Assembly: GCA_015711755.1 (NCBI GenBank) | Contig: JACVIY010000002.1 | Location: forward strand, 1 to 50,867 | Direction: 5' to 3' | Length of the DNA stretch: 50,867 bases | Source of the DNA: Candidatus Geothermincola secundus | GTDB taxonomy: Bacteria > Actinomycetota > Geothermincolia > Geothermincolales > Geothermincolaceae | Shown here: positions 26,249 to 33,904 of the stretch, in pieces | Numbering within the stretch: position 1 is the first letter of the stretch | Layout: the number at the start of each line of letters is the position of its first letter | The notes under the pieces: generated by a model | The model's input: only the letters and a program-made list of their open reading frames with translations | Told to the model about the DNA's origin: nothing | Databases searched by the model: none | Made by a program: the position numbers and the translations under genes

Positions 26249-26416
26249 TCAGGCCTTCGCCGCCTTCTCGCGGCGCTCCTCCTCCAGCTCGTTGCAGACC
26301 ACCCAGTTGTAGCATTTCGGGCACTCGCGGTATGCCGTCTCCGCATCCAAGGTCGTGTTGTAAAGGTAGCGGAATTCGGACTTGTGCCCCTCGAAGCCGC
26401 ATTTATCGCATCTCAT
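26249..26416 (-). CDS. Small zinc-ribbon protein, 55 residues
   Basis: The 55-residue product MRCDKCGFEGHKSEFRYLY, then AYRECPKCYNWVVCNELEEE, is a rubredoxin-like or zinc ribbon with CxxC at both ends and a charged helical tail. It is a paralog of the ribbons at 26413-26646 and 23776-24123. GGAGG lies about seven bases before the ATG, and that ATG overlaps the stop of the preceding ribbon gene (ATGA). The upstream part of the longer open frame is not coding. Function unknown; it belongs to the synthase operon by position. Confidence 0.78.
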   Translation of the reverse strand: MRCDKCGFEGHKSEFRYLYNTTLDAETAYRECPKCYNWVVCNELEEERREKAAKA

Positions 26417-26646
26417 CTCGCATCCTCCGTATCCTCCCTGATGAACTTCTTCCCGAACACCGGCGAAAGCCCCCAGGGGCGCGCCGGCTCCCGCAGTTCC
26501 CGCTCCTCCTCCACCTCGTTGAAGTAGTTGATCTCGCGGCAAACGGGGCAGCGCCGCAGGGAGACCGCCCCGATGCCCTCGGCCGGCCCCAGGTAGCGGA
26601 ACTCCGCCAACGACCCCCTGTATCCGCAGCGCACGCAGCCCGCCAT
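26413..26646 (-). CDS. Small zinc-ribbon protein, 77 residues
   Basis: This 77-residue protein starts MAGCVRCGYRGSLAEFRYLG and continues VSLRRCPVCREINYFNEVEEE, giving a CxxC...CxxC knuckle as in the neighbouring 55-residue protein, with a different C-terminal tail (GLSPVFGKKFIRED). It starts four bases after the stop of the 100-residue iron-sulfur-type gene and its own stop overlaps the next ribbon gene. The pair are probably made together as accessory proteins of the synthase. Family not recognised. Confidence 0.78.
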   Translation of the reverse strand: MAGCVRCGYRGSLAEFRYLGPAEGIGAVSLRRCPVCREINYFNEVEEERELREPARPWGLSPVFGKKFIREDTEDAR

Positions 26647-26650
26647 GCCT

Positions 26651-26953
26651 CTACTTCTCCTCGATTTGCCTCTGGGGACGGAAGGTGGGGTCCCACATGA
26701 ACTCGCTGGTGTCGGTGCGGATGCGGTCTATCTCCTTGTACTGGGAGCACTGAGAGGCGTCGGTGTTGTCGAAGACCACCTTGTTCAGCTCGTTCTCCAC
26801 GATCACCGCGCAGTGGCCGTCGCCCGCCGCAGAGGCGGAGTGCTGGCGGAAGTGCTCGCACTTGCCGCAGGCTTTCTCGGGCATCGCCTGCCTGCCTTTC
26901 TGCACCCCCCCCATCACGAACTGATCCCGAAGCTTGGCCCAATCATCGCTCAT
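26651..26953 (-). CDS. Small HiPIP-like subunit of X-succinate synthase (AssC/BssB-like)
   Basis: This 100-residue protein has four cysteines, 29 and 32 (ACGKCEHF), 48 (GDGHCAV) and 69 (ASQCSQY), spaced like the [4Fe-4S]-binding small subunits of benzylsuccinate and alkylsuccinate synthases. The EKACGKCEHFR start and the C-terminal FMWDPTFRPQ are compatible with that family. It directly follows the large-subunit gene (46 bases), the usual operon position. A second, shorter candidate subunit at 24170-24334 would complete the alpha-beta-gamma set known for Bss. It is likely a structural partner that shields the radical. Confidence 0.8.
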   Translation of the reverse strand: MSDDWAKLRDQFVMGGVQKGRQAMPEKACGKCEHFRQHSASAAGDGHCAVIVENELNKVVFDNTDASQCSQYKEIDRIRTDTSEFMWDPTFRPQRQIEEK

Positions 26954-26999
26954 CTCCCAGACCTCCTCCCGCCTTCCGGTACTCGAGCCCGCTCCCGCA

Positions 27000-29504
27000 T
27001 CAGCTGCCCAGCGACTGCACGTTGCGGGCGATGATGGTGTCCTGGGTCTTCTTGTTGAGGTCGATGAAGTGAGCCGAGTAACCGGCTATGCGCACGATGA
27101 GCTCGGGGTACTTCTCCGGCTCCTTCTGGGCCGCCTTAAGCGTCTCGTTGTCCACCATGTTGAACTGCACGTGGTCGATGCCCAGATCCGCCCAGGTCTT
27201 TATGTAGGAATGCCAGATCTGGAAGCCCTTCTCCCCCGCCAGCTGGGTGGGATTGAGCCGCTGGTTGAGCAGGGTGGCTCGCACCGCCCCGATGTGGTCT
27301 ATCTTGGCGACAGAGCGGAGCACTGCCGTGGGCCCCTTCTTGTCCAATCCCGCCCCCGGCGAGCAGCCCCCATCGTAAAGGGTATCGCCCAGCCGCCTCC
27401 CGTTAGGCAGCGCCCACACTTTGGTGGCATTGGTAACGTAGGCGGCGATATTCTCCGGAAGCGGCGGCCAGGGGTTCCCGGTGGGATCCTTTATCTCCCA
27501 CGAATGGGCGGCCACGTCGTTATGGCAGCGCACGTGGATTTGATCCACATAATCGTCATCGTTGCCCCACTTGGGAGCGCGCACGAAATCCATGCGCATC
27601 TCCTCATAGCCCTCCCAGTTGTTGCGGAGGGCCTCGATGAGCTGAGCCATGGTGTATTTCCTCTCATCGAAGACGAGCTTTTTCACCGCGGCCAGGGAAT
27701 CCCCCGTCTCCATCCAAGCGAAGAAGGTAATCCAGGAGTTGCCCCGCTCGCTGGGGTGAGCGGAGTCCACCCCCAGGTCCACGCAGCGCTCGTAGATGGC
27801 CGAGAGGAATGGCCGCGGGTCCAGCTCGGAGGAGTTGTAACGGCCCGCCCCGGTCACCTTGGTGAGCGTGTCCATCATCCACTTGATCTGGGTGTACCAG
27901 GCTTGATAGAGCTCCTCGAAGCTCTCGAACTTGGAAGCGTCCCCGGTGTGGGGGCCGAACTGCATCTGCAGCACCTGATCGAACCCGTCGAAGAGCGCGT
28001 ATTCCATGGCCTTGGCGGCGATGATGGTGGCATTGGCCATGCGGAAAGGCTGACAGCCCCATTTGGTGTCGGGGCAGGGGGACATGCAGGCCTGATGCAC
28101 CCAGCGCCTTGCTTCCTTGAGGGGATGGCGGTGCCAATGCATGGCGTTGGCGATGAGGATGGGATCGTTGCGCATGGAGGGATAGCCCAGCCCCTGGCGG
28201 ATGCACTCGAAGACGTTGCGCAGCGTCTGCATGCGCACCTGTGGATGGTAACGGAAGGCGAAGGTGGGGTTGGCCACCCTCACCAGCCGCGCCGCCTCCA
28301 GCAGGCAGTCGGTCATGTCGTTGCAGGCGTCGGTCCCGTCCTCGTTGACCCCCCCCAGGGTCCATACCCAGGTACCGGTGATGCCCTGCAGGGTGTCTCT
28401 CGCCAGCATCAACCAGAACCAGCCCACTTCGTAGCAGCGGATGAGGAACTCTCCGGTGAGGTCGAGGGCCTCTTCCTTCGTCAGCACCTTGTCCTGATTG
28501 ACATCCTTGTCGTAGAAGGGCCCGTGCCAGTAGTCGGGCCGGGCGGGCCAGGCCCCGTCGCAGGCCTCGTAGCGGGTTAGTATCTGTACGAAGTGGTCGA
28601 ACTGCAAGGATTCCCACAGATGCTCCGGCGGTCTTGCCGGCACCTTCCAGCAGGTCTCGGCGATGCGTTCCAGCTCCTGCTTGCGCTGCGGGTCGGTCTC
28701 GAAGTTCTCGGCGATTATGCGCGCCAGCCGGCTGTAGCGGCGGGCCCAGCGCACGGCCGCCTCCAGGGTTATCTTCATGGCCTTCCAGATGTCCAGCTTC
28801 TTGTAATACTCGTAGTCCTCAGGCTCGGGCACCCTGCGGTATATCCTCTCCTCCGCCTCCGCCATTTTCGCGTCGATCTCGGCGATGATACCCTCGAAAC
28901 CCAGGCGGAACATGTAGTCCCACTGCTTGGTGCAGTAGCCGATGCGGTGTATGGGAAGCCCCCAGCCTATGGCCCCGGTCATCAGCTTGACTATCTCCTC
29001 AGGGGGCAGCTTGGAGAACATCTTGGTCCCGGCGGTCTGGGGGTTCCAGTAATCGCAGATCTCCCTGATGATGCGCAGGCTCCGCTCCTCCGGCTCGGGG
29101 ATGACCGTGCGGTCGTTGTAGAGGTCCTCGTTGAGGAGGAAGAGTATCTCGGGGTGCCAGACGATGGTATGCGGGCGCGAGCCGAGGTAGCCCATTATCT
29201 GAGCGTGGTCCTGGATGAAGATGGTTATGTTGTCCCATACGTGGGCCAGGGCCTTGGCATGCCTGATGATCAGGGGGTCATGTTCGTTGGCCTGAAAGGC
29301 CTGGGTATAGAGGATGGGCCTTTCCAGATCCACTTTCACCCCGGGCTGATAGCCCGAGCCCTTGGCCCCCTTCTTCCAGACCGCCTTTCGCAGGTAATCG
29401 AGGCGTTTGGATCGCTTCTGCTCGGCCCACCACCACCATTGCCCGCTCTTTTCGATCTCCTCGATGCTCCTCATCTCCACAGCCGACATCTTTGGACCCC
29501 CCAT
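27000..29504 (-). CDS. X-succinate synthase large subunit (alkylsuccinate/benzylsuccinate synthase family glycyl radical enzyme)
   Basis: This 834-residue enzyme has the active-site loop VHQACMSPCPDT (Cys473), the fumarate-binding Arg488 fifteen residues later (QPFRMANAT), the segment QFGPHTGDASKFESFEELYQAW, and the radical loop VRIAGYSAHFIDL (Gly808). The spacing matches benzylsuccinate synthase, where I recall Cys493, Arg508 and Gly829. Such enzymes abstract hydrogen from a hydrocarbon and add the radical to fumarate. The linked mutase, CoA ligase and decarboxylase-like genes favour an alkane or alkyl substrate over toluene, whose route uses a CoA-transferase (bbs genes). AAGGA precedes the ATG at 29504. 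Exact substrate is inferred. Confidence 0.9.
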   Translation of the reverse strand: MGGPKMSAVEMRSIEEIEKSGQWWWWAEQKRSKRLDYLRKAVWKKGAKGSGYQPGVKVDLERPILYTQAFQANEHDPLIIRHAKALAHVWDNITIFIQDHAQIMGYLGSRPHTIVWHPEILFLLNEDLYNDRTVIPEPEERSLRIIREICDYWNPQTAGTKMFSKLPPEEIVKLMTGAIGWGLPIHRIGYCTKQWDYMFRLGFEGIIAEIDAKMAEAEERIYRRVPEPEDYEYYKKLDIWKAMKITLEAAVRWARRYSRLARIIAENFETDPQRKQELERIAETCWKVPARPPEHLWESLQFDHFVQILTRYEACDGAWPARPDYWHGPFYDKDVNQDKVLTKEEALDLTGEFLIRCYEVGWFWLMLARDTLQGITGTWVWTLGGVNEDGTDACNDMTDCLLEAARLVRVANPTFAFRYHPQVRMQTLRNVFECIRQGLGYPSMRNDPILIANAMHWHRHPLKEARRWVHQACMSPCPDTKWGCQPFRMANATIIAAKAMEYALFDGFDQVLQMQFGPHTGDASKFESFEELYQAWYTQIKWMMDTLTKVTGAGRYNSSELDPRPFLSAIYERCVDLGVDSAHPSERGNSWITFFAWMETGDSLAAVKKLVFDERKYTMAQLIEALRNNWEGYEEMRMDFVRAPKWGNDDDYVDQIHVRCHNDVAAHSWEIKDPTGNPWPPLPENIAAYVTNATKVWALPNGRRLGDTLYDGGCSPGAGLDKKGPTAVLRSVAKIDHIGAVRATLLNQRLNPTQLAGEKGFQIWHSYIKTWADLGIDHVQFNMVDNETLKAAQKEPEKYPELIVRIAGYSAHFIDLNKKTQDTIIARNVQSLGS

Positions 29505-29670
29505 CTCGTCCTTGCCTCTCCAGCGTTTCGGAGAGGATCCCGCCTCCCGACCGATATGCCCGGACGACCGGGCTTTGACATGCAGGGAACGCCGTCACTG
29601 GGTGCTCAGATGTTATCTTCGGGTGCTGCGAACTTTGGTGAAAAAACTACGGAATGAAATCTCTGAACTC

Positions 29671-29700
29671 ATCTTATGGATGGCCTCTCCATACAGTCAA
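29671..29700 (-). promoter_or_regulatory. Promoter of the X-succinate synthase operon
   Basis: On the minus strand TTGACT (29700-29695), 18 bases, TAAGAT (29676-29671). Transcription would start near 29664, leaving a leader of about 160 bases before the synthase ATG. Confidence 0.5.
29675..29693. promoter_or_regulatory. Candidate operator TATGGA-N7-TCCATA within the promoter spacer
   Basis: A perfect 6-6 base inverted repeat, TATGGA (29675-29680) and TCCATA (29688-29693), lies between the -35 and -10 boxes of the synthase promoter. A bound repressor there would block polymerase. A TATGGATA sequence near 31300, in the mutase/PrpD intergenic region, has a related half-site. No regulator gene is in the cluster. 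Confidence 0.45.
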
Positions 29701-29775
29701 GACGGGTGTTTGTTCATTTATGCGGCATTATTGAGGGCCGATTCACCCTGATTTTCCAAGAAACGGTCGAGGTCT

Positions 29776-29799
29776 GAACATATCAAGCCGATAATGTTC
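29776..29799. repeat. Inverted repeat upstream of the synthase promoter
   Basis: GAACATATC (29776-29784) and GATAATGTTC (29790-29799) are near-perfect complements with a five-base centre and one extra base. It could be a second regulator site or part of a transcript hairpin. Confidence 0.4.
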
Positions 29800-29882
29800 A
29801 ATAAGCTTCCCTTAGAAGGGTTAGTGGAACACGAACCTGGTTCTTCGGCGACGCATCGGATTTGGAATCCGGCGCGCTGCTG

Positions 29883-31247
29883 TCATGAGCCGTAGAGGGC
29901 CATCAACTCCCCCAGATCCTCAAGCCGCTCCAGGCCCTTGAGCATATCAAGAGTCCTCTCCGCCACCTCGCGGCTCTTCAGCAGCTGTACGCATTCCAGG
30001 TATTTATCATGGATCTGCTCCTCGCTCATGGCATTGCCCGGCTCGCCCAGCGGTCTTTCCACATCCGCCTCGAAGACCGCCCCGTCCTTCATGGCCACGG
30101 TCAGATGGGCGGCGAAGGGGCTGACGGCCTCCCCCTCCAGGTCCTGCCAGACAAAGCGGGATATGGCCTCGGAGATATCCTCGCCGACAACCCTCTCATC
30201 GGTGAATTGGCGCACCCCCACCTTTCCGTCCAGGAGCGCGGCGCTCACGCAGAACTCCAGACTGAACTTTCCCTCCAGCCCGGAGCGGGGGCGGTGGTAA
30301 GTCAGCACGCCCCTCAGCCAGGAAGGAACCCGGCACTCCACGCGCTCCAGCGACGCTGGGTCCATATCGCCCCTGTCCTCGAGCACCTGCCGCCTTACCA
30401 GCAGCGCAGCGTCTATCGCTCCCTGGGGACCGCGGCAGCAGGGGTAGGGCTTGAAGCTCAGACCGGGGTCGAGCAATTCCCAAGGTCGTCCCAGAGAGGA
30501 GGCCATCTCGGCCGCCCGATGAGTATCCCCGGACAGGCAGCGGGCCAGGCCGTTCTCCCCGAAGAGGCAGTCGGGGTTGGCGGTGAACCTTTGTTCCGCG
30601 AGCTGCGCCGCCATGACCCCCTGCATGGCGGCGAGTCCCGCGTGCAGGGGTTTGGTCATGGTCCCGAAATTGGCGCGCACTCCGTTGGCCATGGAGCAGG
30701 CAATACCCAAAGCGTGGGCGGCTTCTTCCTCCCCAAGGCCCAGCAGCCTGCTGCAGGACGCCGCTGCTCCCAGCGTGCCCATGACGCTGGTCATATGCCA
30801 GCCGATGGCGTAGGGGTTGCCCCCCAGAGCCTGCCCCGCTTTGGCGGCGACTTCCAGCCCCGCTATGTAAGCGAGGATGCAGTCGCGCCCGCTTCTGCCC
30901 CTCTCCTCGGCTATGGCTATCACCGCCGGCACCAAAGCCACCGAGGGATGGCCGAGCATGCGGAAGCACACGTCATCGTAATCCAGGGCATGCGCCGCCG
31001 TCCCGTTGGCCAGGGCCGCCCAAGGAGCCGAGGTCTTCGAGCCGTTCAGGAGCAAGGTCGAGGACGGACGCCCCCCCAAGGCCACCGCCCACCGCGTCGC
31101 GATGCGCGAGGATTCGTCCTCCAGTCCCGCAAGGGCCACACCCATGCAGTCGATGATGGGCAGAACGGCGGCCCTCTTCGCTTCCTCCGGGATGTCCCCA
31201 TAATCCAGCCCGCATACCCAACGAGCAACATCCATCAATTCATCCAT
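29883..31247 (-). CDS. MmgE/PrpD family protein (2-methylcitrate dehydratase/aconitate decarboxylase-like)
   Basis: This 454-residue protein has the MmgE/PrpD fold: an N-terminal helical domain with PIIDCMGVALAG, GTAAHALDYDDVCFRMLGHPSVALVPAVIAIAEE, and GWHMTSVMGTLGAAASCSRLLGL, then a C-terminal domain with FKPYPCCRGPQGAIDAALL. Members dehydrate 2-methylcitrate, decarboxylate cis-aconitate or act on other tricarboxylates and succinates. Here it lies alone between the divergent synthase operon and the mutase operon, on the minus strand, with AAGGGGG upstream of the ATG. It might process a substituted succinate or help regenerate fumarate; neither can be shown. Confidence 0.85.
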   Translation of the reverse strand: MDELMDVARWVCGLDYGDIPEEAKRAAVLPIIDCMGVALAGLEDESSRIATRWAVALGGRPSSTLLLNGSKTSAPWAALANGTAAHALDYDDVCFRMLGHPSVALVPAVIAIAEERGRSGRDCILAYIAGLEVAAKAGQALGGNPYAIGWHMTSVMGTLGAAASCSRLLGLGEEEAAHALGIACSMANGVRANFGTMTKPLHAGLAAMQGVMAAQLAEQRFTANPDCLFGENGLARCLSGDTHRAAEMASSLGRPWELLDPGLSFKPYPCCRGPQGAIDAALLVRRQVLEDRGDMDPASLERVECRVPSWLRGVLTYHRPRSGLEGKFSLEFCVSAALLDGKVGVRQFTDERVVGEDISEAISRFVWQDLEGEAVSPFAAHLTVAMKDGAVFEADVERPLGEPGNAMSEEQIHDKYLECVQLLKSREVAERTLDMLKGLERLEDLGELMALYGS

Positions 31248-31403
31248 CCTTCATCCCCCTTTTCACCGTGCCTTAATTGAACACTTCCCATTTAATTTGT
31301 ATGGATACGGAAAACGATTATCCCCCCAATTACCTTGGACCTCGCGGGCATCCGACCCAAAAACCGGGAAAGTGACCCTCTCGCTGAACATTGCGCCTTC
31401 GAT

Positions 31404-31431
31404 TTGTTCAAAAATGATGAAGTTGTATAAA
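31404..31431 (+). promoter_or_regulatory. Putative promoter of the mutase-ligase operon
   Basis: TTGTTC (31404-31409), 16 bases, TATAAA (31426-31431). The predicted leader is about 225 bases long. Confidence 0.45.
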
Positions 31432-31589
31432 ATAACTCGCTGATGCTTGACGCCTTGCCGAATCGATGCTTAATATACGTCTTGATGCGGCCCGATCATA
31501 ACACAGCCACACGGCACTGTAAAGAAGTTCCTTTTGCGGCTATGTTTCAGCAATACAGGCAAATCTGAAGGCCAGATATATTCTTTTCC

Positions 31590-31639
31590 GTCACACAAAT
31601 GACGTCGCGGGGCTCCGCCTCGAAAGGCGGGACTGTGAC
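31590..31639 (+). promoter_or_regulatory. Leader hairpin upstream of the B12 mutase small subunit
   Basis: An outer stem GTCACA (31590-31595) with TGTGAC (31634-31639) encloses a tight hairpin CCGCCT-CGAA-AGGCGG (31615-31630). It ends about ten bases before the ribosome site AAAAGGAG, so it could affect translation. Confidence 0.4.
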
Positions 31640-31662
31640 TCGGATGAAAAGGAGATGGTGCC

Positions 31663-32079
31663 ATGGCGCGGAGTTCAACCGAACCCGGAAAGAGGGTGAG
31701 GGTCATGGTCGCCAAGCCGGGGCTGGACGGCCATGACCGAGGCGCGAAAGTCCTGGCTCTGGCTCTGAAGGATGCCGGCATGGAGGTCATCTATCTGGGA
31801 TTGCGCCAATCACCCGAGAGCATCGCCCGCAGCGCGGTGGACGAGAATGTGGACGTGGTCTGCCTCAGTTGTCTTTCGGGAGCCCACAACCACCTCTTCC
31901 CCGAAGTGGTGAGGAAGCTGCGCGAGATGGGGGCGGGGGATATCCCCGTACTGGGAGGAGGCCTCATACCGGAGGAGGACCGCGATTTCCTGAGGAGCGA
32001 GGGCGTGGCCGAGGTCTTCTCCCCCACCGTGCCGATGAAGGAGGTCGTCAGGCGTATAGAGGAGTTGGCGCAGCGATGA
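31663..32079 (+). CDS. Cobalamin-binding small subunit of an acyl-CoA mutase (McmB/McmS-like)
   Basis: This 138-residue B12-binding domain has the DxHxxG motif in PGLDGHDRGAKV (the base-off histidine), then SCLSGAHNHLFPEV and GGGLIPEEDRDFL. It is the small subunit of a two-chain adenosylcobalamin-dependent mutase whose large subunit starts 54 bases downstream. An AAAAGGAG site precedes the ATG. In two-subunit methylmalonyl-CoA mutases and in the carbon-skeleton mutases linked to alkylsuccinate synthase (mcmS type), this protein carries the cofactor. It is the first gene of the mutase-ligase operon. Confidence 0.94.
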   Translation: MARSSTEPGKRVRVMVAKPGLDGHDRGAKVLALALKDAGMEVIYLGLRQSPESIARSAVDENVDVVCLSCLSGAHNHLFPEVVRKLREMGAGDIPVLGGGLIPEEDRDFLRSEGVAEVFSPTVPMKEVVRRIEELAQR

Positions 32080-32133
32080 GCCGCGGCTCCCGACCGCCTC
32101 GGATGACCTTGGTCGGTGATATGGAGGTGACGG

Positions 32134-33804
32134 ATGACCAAGGATAATGATCCCGCGACGCTTCGCCAGGCTTACGAGAACTGGCGCAATGAAGTGCTGG
32201 CCCGAACCGCCGCCAAATGGGGGCGCAGCCTGGAAGACATGCCCAAGAGCGTCTATACGCCCCTTGACCTGGAGGATCACGATTACCTGAGGGATCTGGG
32301 CTTCCCCGGGCAGTATCCTTTCACCCGCGGAGTCTACCCCACCGCCATACCCGGCGGGCTCTTCGGCGTCCGCCAGTACTCCGGTTTCGGCACGGCCGAG
32401 GAGACCCGCGATCGGCTGCGCTACCTCATCGGCAGAGGCCAAGCCGGGTTCAGTCTGGCCTCAGACCTTCCCACCCAGATCGGCTACGACTCCGACCATC
32501 CCCTGGCCCGGGGAGAGATAGGCCGCATCGGGGTGGCCATCGATACATTGGAAGATTTGGACACGATCCTTGAGGCCTTCGAAGATAAGACGCAGCCCTT
32601 CGTGAGCCGCCCCTCTTTCACCGCCAACTCTCAGGCCGCGGTGATCATCGCCATGTTCGTCGCCCTTGCCGATAAATACGGGGTGCCCCTGGAGAACATC
32701 ACCGGCACCATACAAAACGACATCCTCAAGGAGTACGTGGCCCGCGGCACCTACATCTACCCGCCGCGTCCCTCGCTGAAGCTGGTGGGCGACACCATCG
32801 AGTTCTGCGCGAAGCGCATGCCCCGCTTCAACTTCATCAGCATCTCCGGCTACCATATCCGCGAGGCGGGCGCCTCACCCGCCCAAGAGATAGCCTTCAC
32901 CCTTTCCAACGGCATAGCCTATGTCGAGGAGGGCCTGCGCCGCGGCCTCTCGGTGGACGATTTCGCCCCGCGCATCTCCTTCATCTTCGCCTCGGGCATC
33001 CTCTTCTTCGAGGAAGTGGCCAAGTTCCGCGCCTGCCGGCGCATCTGGGCCAGGACCATGAAGGAGCGTTTCGGGGCATCCAAGCCTGATTCCCAGAAGC
33101 TCCGCTTCGCTTCCGGCTTCGCCGGCTCCACTTACACCTCCCGCCGCCCGCTCAACAACATCATACGAGCCACCATCGAGTGCTTCGCTTCCATAGCCGG
33201 GGGAGCCACCGGCAGCGCGGTAGCCCCCTATGACGAAGCCATCTGCCTCCCCACCGAGGAAAGCAGCCTCATCGCTCTGGACACGCCGCGCATACTGGGG
33301 TACGAGGCCAAGGTCACCGACGTTAACGACCCCCTGGGGGGGTCCTACTACGTGGAAGCCCTCACCGATCAGCTGGAGGAGGAGGCTCTCTCCATCATGC
33401 GCGTTATCGAGGACATGGGAGGAGCGGTCGCGGCAATCGAGAACGGCTACATGCAGGGGGAGATCGCCAAAGGGGCTTACGAGCAGTTCAAGCAGATGGA
33501 GTCGGGGGAGAAGACGGTGGTGGGTGTGAACCGCTTCGAGACCGAGGAGTTCACCGTATGCGAGACCTTCCGGCTGGACCCCCAGGTGGAGGAAAAACAA
33601 CTGAAGCGTCTGGCTGCGGCTAAGAAAAGGCGCGATCCCGCCGCGGTCAGGGATTCGCTGAAGCGCTTAAGGGGAGCGGCCGAGAGGGATGAGAACGTGA
33701 TGGAGCCGCTCCTGGATGCGGTCAAGCGCAATGCCACGGTGGGCGAGATATGCGACGTCTTCCGCGATGTATGGGGGGAGTACAGGCCGCCTCAGGGAAT
33801 CTGA
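32134..33804 (+). CDS. Acyl-CoA mutase large subunit (methylmalonyl-CoA mutase family)
   Basis: This 556-residue catalytic subunit (TIM barrel, no B12 domain) has VRQYSGFGTAEET (Tyr82, matching MCM Tyr89), TIQNDILKEYVARGTYIYPP (Arg204, matching Arg207, which binds the substrate carboxylate) and SISGYHIREAGA (His241, matching His244). Tyr plus Arg indicates a dicarboxylyl-CoA substrate, unlike isobutyryl-CoA mutases (Phe and Gln). The usual FRPW just before VRQY is replaced by GGLF, and about four residues are inserted near VSRPSFTAN. These changes suit a bulkier substrate such as an alkylsuccinyl-CoA. GGAGG lies six bases before the ATG. Confidence 0.92.
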   Translation: MTKDNDPATLRQAYENWRNEVLARTAAKWGRSLEDMPKSVYTPLDLEDHDYLRDLGFPGQYPFTRGVYPTAIPGGLFGVRQYSGFGTAEETRDRLRYLIGRGQAGFSLASDLPTQIGYDSDHPLARGEIGRIGVAIDTLEDLDTILEAFEDKTQPFVSRPSFTANSQAAVIIAMFVALADKYGVPLENITGTIQNDILKEYVARGTYIYPPRPSLKLVGDTIEFCAKRMPRFNFISISGYHIREAGASPAQEIAFTLSNGIAYVEEGLRRGLSVDDFAPRISFIFASGILFFEEVAKFRACRRIWARTMKERFGASKPDSQKLRFASGFAGSTYTSRRPLNNIIRATIECFASIAGGATGSAVAPYDEAICLPTEESSLIALDTPRILGYEAKVTDVNDPLGGSYYVEALTDQLEEEALSIMRVIEDMGGAVAAIENGYMQGEIAKGAYEQFKQMESGEKTVVGVNRFETEEFTVCETFRLDPQVEEKQLKRLAAAKKRRDPAAVRDSLKRLRGAAERDENVMEPLLDAVKRNATVGEICDVFRDVWGEYRPPQGI

Positions 33805-33904
33805 AAAACGAGGCTTGAGGCGCCGGAGTGCCGTGCCCTGCGTGGACTGCCTTTGCCGCCGTCCGTCATAGATCTTTGTAAGATGAGAACAGGGGGTGTT
33901 CGAG

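Larger units (their letters stand above)
29505..29882. other. Promoter region of the X-succinate synthase operon
   Basis: This 378-base AT-richer gap has no gene. It holds a minus-strand promoter and operator (29671-29700), an inverted repeat (29776-29799), a short CCCTT/AAGGG hairpin (read on the minus strand) and a tRNA-like fragment I rejected. Transcription runs toward the synthase on the left and arrives from the MmgE/PrpD gene on the right. Confidence 0.6.
31248..31662. other. Divergent promoter region between MmgE/PrpD gene and mutase operon
   Basis: This 415-base gap is AT-rich compared with the surrounding genes. It contains a plus-strand promoter (31404-31431) and a structured leader just before the mutase small subunit (31590-31639). 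No gene is visible. I looked for a cobalamin riboswitch and did not find its conserved boxes. Confidence 0.5.

Noticed and set aside
29848-29885. tRNA-like anticodon hairpin (CGGA-TTTGGAA-TCCG)
   Set aside because: The anticodon-like arm pairs, but no acceptor stem, D arm or proper T arm can be formed on either strand.
31438-31662. Cobalamin riboswitch before the B12 mutase genes
   Set aside because: A GCACTGTAA sequence resembles one conserved piece, but the B12 box and other core blocks are missing.
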